Assembly (NCBI GenBank): GCA_012032975.1
Contig: JAAUPU010000220.1
Coordinates: 1-5,908 of the forward strand
Direction of reading: 5' to 3'
From: Caldilineaceae bacterium
GTDB lineage: Bacteria; Chloroflexota; Anaerolineae; Caldilineales; Caldilineaceae
DNA: 5,908 nt
Part shown: positions 1-5,543 of the stretch, piece after piece
How the letters are laid out: each line of letters begins with the position of its first letter
Position numbering within the stretch: the stretch's first letter is position 1
Notes under the pieces: generated by a model
Seen by the model: only the letters and a program-made list of their open reading frames with translations
What the model was told of the DNA's origin: nothing
The model's database searches: none
Position numbers and translations under genes: made by a program

Positions 1-524
1 GCCTCGACCGGGTTTTCGTCCGCGCGGTAGATGTGGGAGGGATCCATGTCGATGCCAAAGGCCGGCGAACGGATGGCCGCCATAGCCTGGAGCGTCGTGG
101 GCGTGTTGTAGATGCTGGCGCCCACGTGAGCCTTGACGCACAAGGTCACCCCATACCGTTCGGCCATGTCGGCGAGGCTGCCCAGTTCGTCGATAGTCTG
201 AACCAGGCTCTCTTCGTCGCCCGTCTTGCCGCCTGGCCCACAATTGATGATGGGAATGCCGATCTCGACCGCGGCCTGCATGGCCGCTTCCATCTTGGTT
301 GCATCGCGAGAGGGCTGTTCCATGGCGAGCAGTTCCAGTTCGTAAACGCTGGCCAACCGCTTGACTTCCGGCGCGATCTCGCGCCAGCGGTCCAGCACAA
401 GGTGTTGGCTCATGCCGTCGATGGCCGACACCTCGATGCCATCATAGCCAGCCATGGCGATATATTTGAAGGCGGATTCCATGTCGTAGCCGCCAAAGAG
501 TACGGAGTTTGCGCCCAGTTTCAT
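1..524 (-). CDS. Sugar phosphate isomerase/epimerase (xylose-isomerase-like TIM barrel), 3' truncated by window edge
   Basis: The first 174 residues of a TIM-barrel sugar isomerase/epimerase (AP-endonuclease-2 / xylose isomerase-like superfamily) are present; these are usually about 270-290 residues, so the C-terminal third lies outside the window. Seen: N-terminal beta strand MKLGANSVLFGG, the 'GYDGIEVSA' strand-2 signature (residues 26-34), and the 'FGIDMDPSHIYR' strand with Asp161 and His164 as likely metal ligands. At the strand where many relatives carry a metal-binding Glu, this protein has Lys131 (CVKAHVG). The start is the ATG at 524 because GGAG lies six bases upstream; an in-frame ATG at 536 has no ribosome site. 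It lies 48 bases after the dehydrogenase and is probably co-transcribed with it. The frame is intact. The substrate cannot be read from the sequence; a cytoplasmic role in sugar or polyol catabolism is inferred. Confidence 0.87.
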   Translation of the reverse strand, partial: MKLGANSVLFGGYDMESAFKYIAMAGYDGIEVSAIDGMSQHLVLDRWREIAPEVKRLASVYELELLAMEQPSRDATKMEAAMQAAVEIGIPIINCGPGGKTGDEESLVQTIDELGSLADMAERYGVTLCVKAHVGASIYNTPTTLQAMAAIRSPAFGIDMDPSHIYRADENPVE

Positions 525-530
525 CTTGTT

Positions 531-534
531 CTCC
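531..534 (-). promoter_or_regulatory. Shine-Dalgarno GGAG for the isomerase
   Basis: On the minus strand GGAG is followed by AACAAG and then ATG. The six-base spacing selects the ATG at 524 over the in-frame ATG at 536, whose upstream bases (GACAAAAACCGA) contain no purine-rich ribosome site. Confidence 0.6.
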
Positions 535-572
535 ATTCGGTTTTTGTCTTGTCGCGGGTGGTATCGAGACGG

Positions 573-1607
573 TCAATCTGGGAAACGCACGCCCAGCTTG
601 ATGGTGTTGTCCGGGTCGGTGTCAATCTTGGGATACGCTTCGAGCAGGTCGTCAAAGTCTACAATCGGCTGCACCAGCGGCTCGCAGATCAATGCACCTG
701 ATGCCAGCAGCCGCCAGCCTTCGTTCAGAATTCGATTCTCATCCCAGTTGGGATGATCCGGGTTTGGGTCGCTGCATGCGCGCGAGAAGACATGGTGGGT
801 CGGTTGTGATGGGCTTCCGCGCCCAGGTCCAGGCCGGCCGGGTAGACGCCGGGCCATGCGCCTGCCACGACCACGCCTCGGTAGGCGACGCCGCGCAGCG
901 CGGCTTGCAGCGCGCGGTGGTTGCCGCTATATTCGATGCAGACATCGGCGCCGCGCTTGCCTGTCGCTTTCTTGATCTCCAGCCCCACATCGCACTCCGC
1001 AGGATCCAAAACCAGGTCGGCGCCGCAGAGGGCCGCGAGCCGTTTTCGGTTGGGCAACATCTCTACCGCGATGACCGGATGCGCGCCGGCCAGTCGGGCA
1101 AGTTGCAGCGCCATCAGCCCGATTGCCCCATGCCAAAGACCGCGACAGCATCGCCAATGCGCACATGTCCATCGCGCACCGCACCCAGTGCAAAATCGAC
1201 CGGGTCCAGGCAGACGGCCGCTTGCCACGCCACGCCATCGGGCAAATGTCGTACACTCTCCGGCCAGACATGCTCCTCGCGGAAGGGCGCGGATTTGAAG
1301 ACTGTGTCGCCGATCTCGGCCTGGCTCACATCGGCCCCGACCTCCGTCACCACGCCGACACAAATATTGCCCAGCGCTACCGGATAGCGAAAGAGCGCGC
1401 GTTCGTGGCTGAAAACAAGCAATTCCGGGTCAAGCCCGCCGCGCTCGCCGCCATAGCCTTTGTAGAGCGCCATTTCGGTCGCATTGCTGGCCGCGCCAAA
1501 ACGGCTGCGCACACGAATCTGGTTGGGCGTCACGCGGCGCGCTCGACGGATCGAAAGGCAACTTTGTTCTTTTCGGGCGCAATCAGCTCTCTGATGTCTC
1601 GAATCAT
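573..1607 (-). CDS. Zinc-free medium-chain dehydrogenase/reductase, three frameshifts
   Basis: After frame repair this is about 345 residues of an NAD(P)-dependent medium-chain dehydrogenase of the threonine dehydrogenase/alcohol dehydrogenase type. In order: N-terminal GroES-like domain beginning MIRDIRELIAPEKNKV (ATG at 1607), a 'VALGNICVGVVTEVG' strand at about residues 77-91, 'GDTVFKSAPFREEHVWPE' at 100-117, the Rossmann motif GMGAIG at 159-164, 'GADVCIEYSGNHRAL', 'HHNRPTM', and a C-terminal tail ending KLGVRFPD before the TGA at 573. The usual catalytic Cys (C-G-T/S-D) is replaced by 'AASNATE', and no four-Cys structural zinc lobe is seen, so it is probably zinc-independent. The reading frame breaks near 1533 (one G missing), at 1126-1129 (G4 where G5 restores GMGAIG) and near 784-793 (a GC duplication or one missing base). 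These look like sequencing indels, though a decaying gene is possible. A weak GGGGG lies just upstream of the start. Substrate unknown; probably a sugar or polyol, given the isomerase downstream. Confidence 0.8.
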
Positions 1608-1641
1608 CTGGTGCCCCCAACAGCCTGACTATCCATAAAAG

Positions 1642-2031
1642 TCACCACCTTGCATATGGGTAACGGGAGTGAAGTGCTTGATCGCTGGTGACCAAGATGT
1701 CATTGTTGAGACTGGCGTAGGCGACGAGTATGCGATCAAACAGGTCGCGCGCCCATGTCAACTGATTTGCGGCCGAAATGATGTCGTTGAAAGGCTTTGC
1801 GCAGATGGTCAGACCGACGCGCTGCGCCATGCTATCGATAATGCTTTCTGCCGTGGGATTGATCCGCTCGATCTCATGCAGGTATTGCAGTTCCAATCGG
1901 ACGATTGGCGAGATAACCCAGTCGTGTTGATTCATCAGCGTCTGCAAGGGCTGTGAAAAACGCTGCGCGTCACCAACGTAGTACCAAACCACGACATGCG
2001 TGTCAAGGTAAATCAACGTCAAGATTCCCAC
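1642..2031 (-). CDS. vapC: PIN-domain toxin, VapC-type ribonuclease
   Basis: A 129-residue PIN-domain protein, intact, of normal VapC length. The acidic residues of the Mg2+-dependent RNase site are all visible: Asp10 in 'IYLDTHVVVW', Glu47 in 'SPIVRLELQYL', Asp99 in 'RDLFDRILVAYA', and Asp117 in 'ILVTSDQAL'. In known systems such toxins cleave tRNA or rRNA and are held inactive by the partner antitoxin. It directly follows the Phd-type antitoxin and overlaps its end, the usual translationally coupled order. The start is uncertain: GTG at 2031 gives the longest form, but TTG at 2022 (overlapping the antitoxin stop as TTGA) or TTG at 2016 (giving M-IYLDTHVVVW, the family's usual N-terminus) are equally plausible. 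It is 34 bases upstream of the dehydrogenase, a gap with no clear terminator. Confidence 0.9.
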   Translation of the reverse strand: MGILTLIYLDTHVVVWYYVGDAQRFSQPLQTLMNQHDWVISPIVRLELQYLHEIERINPTAESIIDSMAQRVGLTICAKPFNDIISAANQLTWARDLFDRILVAYASLNNDILVTSDQALHSRYPYARW

Positions 2032-2232
2032 TCGATATGGACGAGATCTCCGGGGTCACCATTGATGACATCCGGGCGAAAATCCATATCGGCAAATTTA
2101 TCGACGGGATCCACAGGGGAAACGCGCAGCGTGCGCCCTCCCTTCTTGATTTCCAGCGGGGCGCCGGTTGTGAGAACCTCTTCAAGCAGATTGTAGATAT
2201 TGCTGCGCAACTCTGTGACAGTGACCGCCCAC
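2019..2232 (-). CDS. Type II antitoxin, Phd/YefM family, partner of the PIN toxin
   Basis: About 70 residues with the Phd/YefM pattern: N-terminal DNA-binding part 'VTVTELRSNIYNLLEEVL' (around 3-20), 'APLEIKKGGRTLRV' (24-37), then a toxin-binding tail 'DVINGDPGDLVHIEWES'. It would bind the toxin active site and repress its own promoter. The start is unresolved. Homology begins at codon 2231/2234, where no in-frame ATG, GTG or TTG exists. A GTG at 2232 lies two bases after the predicted transcription start and comes into frame if one G of GGG (2228-2230) is extra, giving MAVTVTELRS. The open frame does extend to an ATG at 2351, but that lies inside the preceding zinc-ribbon gene, has no well-placed ribosome site and adds 40 residues without Phd character. 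The stop TGA at 2019 overlaps the toxin start. Family call firm, start call weak. Confidence 0.8.
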
Positions 2233-2233
2233 G

Positions 2234-2241
2234 TACGCGTA
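2234..2241. promoter_or_regulatory. Palindrome TACGCGTA, candidate antitoxin operator
   Basis: This is a perfect 8-base palindrome that starts at the last base of the -10 box and ends at the predicted transcription start of the antitoxin-toxin operon. Phd/YefM antitoxins repress their own promoters by binding palindromes in this position, so it is a natural operator candidate. The position and symmetry are seen directly; the function is inferred. Palindromes this short also occur by chance. Confidence 0.35.
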
Positions 2242-2269
2242 TTGTATGGCGAATTTCTGGGGCTGTCTA
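2241..2269 (-). promoter_or_regulatory. Sigma-70-type promoter of the toxin-antitoxin operon
   Basis: Minus strand: -35 TAGACA (2269-2264, five of six to TTGACA), a 17-base spacer, and -10 TACAAT (2246-2241, five of six to TATAAT). The predicted first transcribed base is 2234, only two bases before the candidate GTG of the antitoxin, so the mRNA would be leaderless or nearly so. It sits in the 62-base gap after the zinc-ribbon stop, where an independent toxin-antitoxin promoter is expected. Confidence 0.6.
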
Positions 2270-2296
2270 ACAGGGTCCGAGAGGCGTTGCCACCGG

Positions 2297-2541
2297 TTAG
2301 TCGTTGTTGACGCTGACCAGCTTCTTCCAGTTGTGATGGCAATATTTGCATTCATAGTGCTGAAGCTCCTCGGTCGCCATCAGCAAAATGGAGCGTTTGG
2401 TGACCTCTTTGCGAACGATGTTGCGGGCGAAAAGACGACCGCAATTTGGGCAGCGTGAGCGAATGCCCAGGAAGAGCCATGCACCGATGCCAATCACCGC
2501 CAAAAGATCAGCCCAGGGATGAAATTCAAGAAGCCCTCCAC
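2297..2541 (-). CDS. Small membrane-anchored zinc-ribbon protein, one frameshift
   Basis: Repaired, this is an 81-residue protein of unknown function. It starts at GTG 2541 behind GGAGG with a five-base spacer. Residues 8-27 (IPGLIFLAVIGIGAWLFLGI) form one hydrophobic, probably membrane-spanning helix. A basic stretch and a zinc ribbon follow: CPNC at 31-34 and CKYC at 65-68, separated by a charged linker. The C-terminus ends KKLVSVNND. One T is missing in the run at 2502-2505 (minus strand TTTT where TTTTT joins 'FIPGLIF' to 'LAVIGIG'). Without repair, only the part from a TTG at 2503 would be called, losing the start of the helix. By the positive-inside rule the ribbon probably faces the cytoplasm. 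It could be a stress- or quality-control-type adaptor, but nothing in the sequence fixes a role. Confidence 0.65.
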
Positions 2542-2546
2542 AATCG

Positions 2547-2551
2547 CCTCC
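2547..2551 (-). promoter_or_regulatory. Shine-Dalgarno GGAGG for the zinc-ribbon gene
   Basis: GGAGG followed by CGATT then GTG on the minus strand is near-ideal spacing. It is the main evidence that the gene starts at GTG 2541, upstream of the frameshift. Confidence 0.6.
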
Positions 2552-2596
2552 AAAGATCCACTGGATCAGACATGATCAATCGCGGCTTTCTCTCGG

Positions 2597-3329
2597 TTAG
2601 CGTTCATATCTGTATTGCTGCATCGCCGGTGTAAAAAAGTCGTAGTCACAGACGCCGTCGGCCTGCTTCCAACGCCCCACCGAGTCGGGTCGCACGGGGG
2701 ATGCGCGCCAGCTTCACGCCGAGAAAATCTTCCAATCGTTGCAGAGTCTGTTCCTGGTCGAAGACAAAATCCTCGAAGCGCACTTCCAGCCAGTGTTGGG
2801 GGCGCGCGGTTGCCTTGACAAGGTCGTATTGATATTTCCAGGAGATGGCGCGGCGCTCGCGCAGATCGCTCACCTCTGGATAGTCGATGCCGAAGTCGCG
2901 CAGGTTGTCGGTCTTGTGCTGGTTGAGGATGCAATCGCGCGGGTCGCGAATCCAGAAGATGTAGCGCGCCTCTGGGAAGAGCCGCTGAATCCACGGATAG
3001 ACCAGCGTGGTCTCAGGAATTTTCCAGCCTTTGAGCGCATCCGGGTGGCGTTCGTCCTCGTCCAGCACACTCTTCAAATAGCCCTGGACCAGCTCGACAA
3101 ACTCGTCGGACGGTTCCAACTCGAAGAGCGTGTCGAAATCCCATTGCAGATCGCCAAGCCACTTCACGTGCCGCGCCAGGGCGCGGCACGCATCGTACAT
3201 TTGCTGCGGCGGGATCAGATCACCTGAGCGATTGAGGCAATCGCCCATGAAGACGCCGCTGGCGTAGAGCGTGTGGGAGATGGCGCGGGTGCCCGAATGT
3301 CCGCGGCCGATGACAGTGACCAATGGCAT
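2597..3329 (-). CDS. PAPS-dependent sulfotransferase (complete, one frameshift)
   Basis: A 243-residue (repaired) cytosolic-type sulfotransferase, which would move sulfate from PAPS to a hydroxyl or amine acceptor. Seen: the 5'-phosphosulfate loop 'VIGRGHSGTR' at 6-15; 'NRSGDLIPPQQMY' at 33-45; 'LKGWKIPETTLVYPW' at 99-113; and the 3'-phosphate-binding region 'RYIFWIRDPRDCILNQH' at 122-138 (R128-D-P-R-D132), with Asn136 where many relatives carry Ser. 'FEDF' at 185-188 precedes the family's 'LEDFLGVKLARIP'. At 2696-2700 a C5 run (minus strand) shifts the frame and gives an Arg-rich tail ending near 2646. With C4 the frame continues 'VRPDSVGRW...FFTPAMQQYRYER' to TAA at 2597, matching the paralog at the right edge. 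The start is ATG 3329, with AAGG upstream. Acceptor unknown. Confidence 0.85.
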
Positions 3330-3358
3330 GATGTTTGCCTTCTAGAATAGGAATGATC

Positions 3359-3397
3359 GGGTGACAGGGCCAAGGATAGAGCGTCACCTTGTCACCC
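3359..3397. repeat. Imperfect hairpin in the gap before the sulfotransferase
   Basis: GGGTGACA (3359-3366) is a perfect inverted repeat of TGTCACCC (3390-3397). Pairing can extend to AGG/CCT (3373-3375 with 3387-3389) if a six-base bulge is allowed. No U-run follows on the minus strand, so it is not a classical intrinsic terminator. It may be an operator or an mRNA-processing hairpin between the stress protein and the sulfotransferase. It could also be chance. Confidence 0.4.
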
Positions 3398-3406
3398 CCT
3401 CACCAT

Positions 3407-3429
3407 GTCAAGTATACATGGTTCTTGAC
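3407..3429. repeat. Inverted repeat GTCAAG-N11-CTTGAC
   Basis: Perfect six-base arms (3407-3412 and 3424-3429) flank 11 bases, starting 13 bases after the stress-protein stop. The minus-strand copy contains TTGACA (3411-3406), a perfect -35 hexamer, but no acceptable -10 box lies 16-18 bases downstream. It could be an operator or a weak transcript-end hairpin. With the hairpin at 3359-3397 it fills most of the 113-base gap. Confidence 0.3.
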
Positions 3430-3442
3430 CGGACAAATGGAC

Positions 3443-3948
3443 TTACTTCGCGTTCGCCTCGTCGCGGACGATGAGGACGGGGCAGGATGCGTGGTGCAGC
3501 ACCTTTTGCGCAACGCTGCCCATAAACCAACGTTTCAGACCGGTGCGACCGTGGGTGCTCATCACCACGACGTCGATGTTGTTGTCCGTCACAAATTTGA
3601 TGATGCGGTCGGCAGGGTCGCCAACGTCCGTTGCGCCCGTGACCTTAAAATGGTGTCTTTGCATCTGCTCAGCGATGCTGTCCAGCTCTGCCTGCACCTG
3701 GTCGACGACTGGATCTCCGGATCCGCGCTCACGAACGCTGGATCGTGCATCGCCTGGGTCGAAGCGCCTTGGGGCAGCGAGCTACCGCCGGCCGCGCCGG
3801 CCGCCGACATAAACGAACTGCGCGTCGTATCGATCACGTGGAGCAGCACGATCTCTGCGCCGGACTCGGTGGCGATCTTTTCGGCGTGACCAAGCGCCTG
3901 CGCGGCCAGAGCAGAGCCGTCGAGCGGCACGAGAATCTTCTTGTACAT
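3443..3948 (-). CDS. Universal stress protein (UspA family), one frameshift
   Basis: A repaired 168-residue single-domain Usp, slightly long for the family (about 140-160). N-terminus 'MYKKILVPLDGS' with Asp10 of the nucleotide site; 'AEIVLLHVID' at 31-40; and the C-terminal ATP motif 'MSTHGRTGLKRWFMGSVAQK' (130-149), giving G134-x9-G144-S145. The last strand is 'CPVLIVRD'. The extra length is a small-residue-rich loop at about 42-78 (Ala, Gly, Ser, Gln). The frame breaks at 3711-3712: minus-strand ATCCAGTC reads through as ATCCCAGTC if one C is restored, joining 'DPEIP' to 'VVDQVQAELDSIAEQ'. The start ATG 3948 has AAGGAG six bases upstream. Usp proteins bind ATP and act in stress survival; no specific partner can be inferred here. 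Confidence 0.9.
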
Positions 3949-3954
3949 GGGTCT

Positions 3955-3960
3955 CTCCTT
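3955..3960 (-). promoter_or_regulatory. Shine-Dalgarno AAGGAG for the universal stress protein
   Basis: AAGGAG sits six bases before ATG 3948 (spacer AGACCC). It fixes the start at MYKKILV rather than at the in-frame ATG at 4005, which would add a 19-residue tail absent from the family. Confidence 0.6.
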
Positions 3961-4021
3961 GCTTGGGTTCTGAGTAGTGGGTTCACAATCGAACAGTGAC
4001 GCCATACCTTAACCGCGCGAA

Positions 4022-5463
4022 TCAATCGCGCGACTTGGCCTGCAATTTGGCCGCTTGTTTCGGGTCGCCGATGTGAAGGGTATCATAGGCCTGCTGCGAC
4101 GATTCGAAGTAGTCGATACCTTCAGTCCCATGCCAGCCAGGCTGGTTGTGGATCGGGTTCGGCAGACCCGTCTCAGCCTCCCGTTTGGCGATCCATGCCT
4201 CCATGCGGCCGGTCAGCGTCGTCACCACGTCGGGATTCTGCTCGGCCACGTTGTTGTTCTCGTCCGGGTCGGCGATCAGGTCGTAGAGTTCGACCGGCGG
4301 CATGAAGTGGAAGTCAGGTTCCAGCGCACGGATCAGTTTCCATTGCGGTGTTCGCCAGCCGTGCTTGCGCATCCACGTGCATTCGGTGATGTAGATTTCG
4401 CTCTCGTGAGAGGGAACTACGCCAGCCGCCATCGGCAGGAGGCTGCGTCCATCGAACGCGTCTTGCGGTCGCTCGATGCCAGCCAATTCCATCAACGTGG
4501 GAACCAAGTCCTTGTGCTGATTGTAGCCGGCCACCCGCTTGCCCGCCTGCACGACGCCAGGGTAGCGGATGATCAACGGCACGACCAGCGTCGGGTCATA
4601 GAGGCCGTGGTGGTCATACCAACATTCATGATCGTGGAGCGTCTCGCCGTGGTCGCCGTTGATGACGACGATGGTGTTCTCGGCAATGCCGCGCGCCTCA
4701 ATGGCAGTGAAGATCGACTGGATCGCGGCGTCCATGTATGCGATCGCGCCGTCGTATTGCGCGATGATGTACTCCTTGTCGGTGAGACCCGGCGGCATCC
4801 AACTGGCGAAATAATCGCGAAAGGGCTTGAATTCCATCACCGCTTGCATGGATTTGTTGCGCTTGTCGAACTCGTTGCCATGATAAAACATACGCTCATA
4901 GGGTTCGGGCGGCAGATAGGGCGAGTGAGGGTCCATGTGGCGCAGGAAGAGGAAGAAGGGTGCGCGCTTGCGTGCCAGTCGGTCCAGTTCTGGCAACGCA
5001 ACCTTGTTGAGGTTTTCCGCCTTGGGGCTGCGGCCTTCGTTCCAACTGCCCCAGCCTTTGTAGTCCAGATAGGTGTCGAAGCCGCGCGAACTGGGGTTGC
5101 CGCTAAAGCCGACGCAAGTTGTGTTGTACCCCTCCTCGCGCAGAATTTCGGGCAGCGTACTCACCTCTGGGCGAGCGCTCCTTTGTGGCGCAGCGCAACG
5201 ACCTGCGTGCCAAAGCAATCGCGCCCGCTCAGCATACTGGCATAAGCCGGCGTGGTGGGGATGCTGGGGCTAAAGGTGCGTTCAAAGAGCGTGCCGCCGC
5301 GGGCAAAGTGGTCGATATGCAACGTTGTCGGGCGCGCATAGCCGTAACTGCTCACGTGGTCGGCACGCAGCGAATCGATGGCCAACATCACAATATTGGG
5401 GCGACGACGGCGGCGAGCGCTGGTCTGCGTTCGGCGCTGGGCTTGGGGTTGGCGCGCGGCCAT
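4022..5463 (-). CDS. Sulfatase-family (alkaline phosphatase superfamily) hydrolase, one frameshift
   Basis: About 480 residues repaired, typical for a sulfatase. It begins with a basic segment (ARRRRRP, 16-22), then 'NIVMLAIDSLRADHVSSYGY' (23-42) with metal-ligand Asp30. Next come 'IPTTPAYASMLSG' (68-80) at the nucleophile site, 'FFLFLRHMDPHSPYLPP', 'VVINGDHGETLHDH' with Asp-His metal ligands, 'HHGLYDPTLVVPLIIRYPG', 'HKDLVPTLMELAGI' and the C-terminal 'VELYDLIADPDENNNVAEQ'. At the catalytic position of C/S-x-P-x-R stands Thr70-T-P-A-Tyr74, so formylglycine formation is not expected; it may be a Thr-nucleophile phosphodiesterase or transferase. The frame breaks at 5169-5171 (C3 where C4 joins 'RHKGALA' to 'PEVSTLPEILREEGY'). 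The start ATG 5463 has GAGGAG 11 bases upstream. No signal peptide, so probably cytoplasmic. Lies 80 bases after the inferred sulfotransferase stop. Confidence 0.87.
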
Positions 5464-5474
5464 AGGACGGTTCT

Positions 5475-5480
5475 CTCCTC
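5475..5480 (-). promoter_or_regulatory. Shine-Dalgarno GAGGAG for the sulfatase-family gene
   Basis: GAGGAG lies 11 bases before ATG 5463, a slightly long spacing. Its presence supports separate initiation of this gene even though the frame upstream is open into the sulfotransferase. Confidence 0.5.
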
Positions 5481-5543
5481 TTGGTTGGTCGGTTTGGACA
5501 GTCGTTGTGAGATGCACAGCGGCAACATCAGAAGCATTGTTGG

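Noticed and set aside
1126..1129. Programmed ribosomal frameshifting at the breaks
   Set aside because: There is no slippery heptamer with a downstream structure, and the same kind of break recurs in unrelated genes. Shared sequencing error explains them more simply.
692..1638. Long plus-strand open frames opposite the dehydrogenase
   Set aside because: The minus strand carries recognisable dehydrogenase sequence throughout. The plus frames show no motif and have compositional bias typical of antisense reading.
2235..2351. N-terminal extension of the antitoxin from ATG 2351
   Set aside because: It overlaps the zinc-ribbon coding end, lacks a well-placed ribosome site, lies upstream of the predicted promoter and has no Phd character.
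2566..2700. Arg/Pro/Ser-rich reading across the sulfotransferase 3' end on the minus strand
   Set aside because: It is an out-of-frame reading of the sulfotransferase. The repaired frame to TAA 2597 matches the paralog at the right edge.
2739..3227. Plus-strand open frame of 162 codons
   Set aside because: Antisense to the sulfotransferase, with no ribosome site and no recognisable domain.
3406..3411. Perfect TTGACA hexamer on the minus strand as a promoter for the sulfotransferase
   Set aside because: No acceptable -10 box at 16-18 bases; the nearest TATCCT is 27 bases away.
4055..5245. A 396-codon open frame on the plus strand
   Set aside because: It is antisense to the sulfatase-family gene, whose motifs are clear. 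The plus-strand product is rich in Val, Arg and His with no family pattern, as expected of a GC-rich shadow frame.
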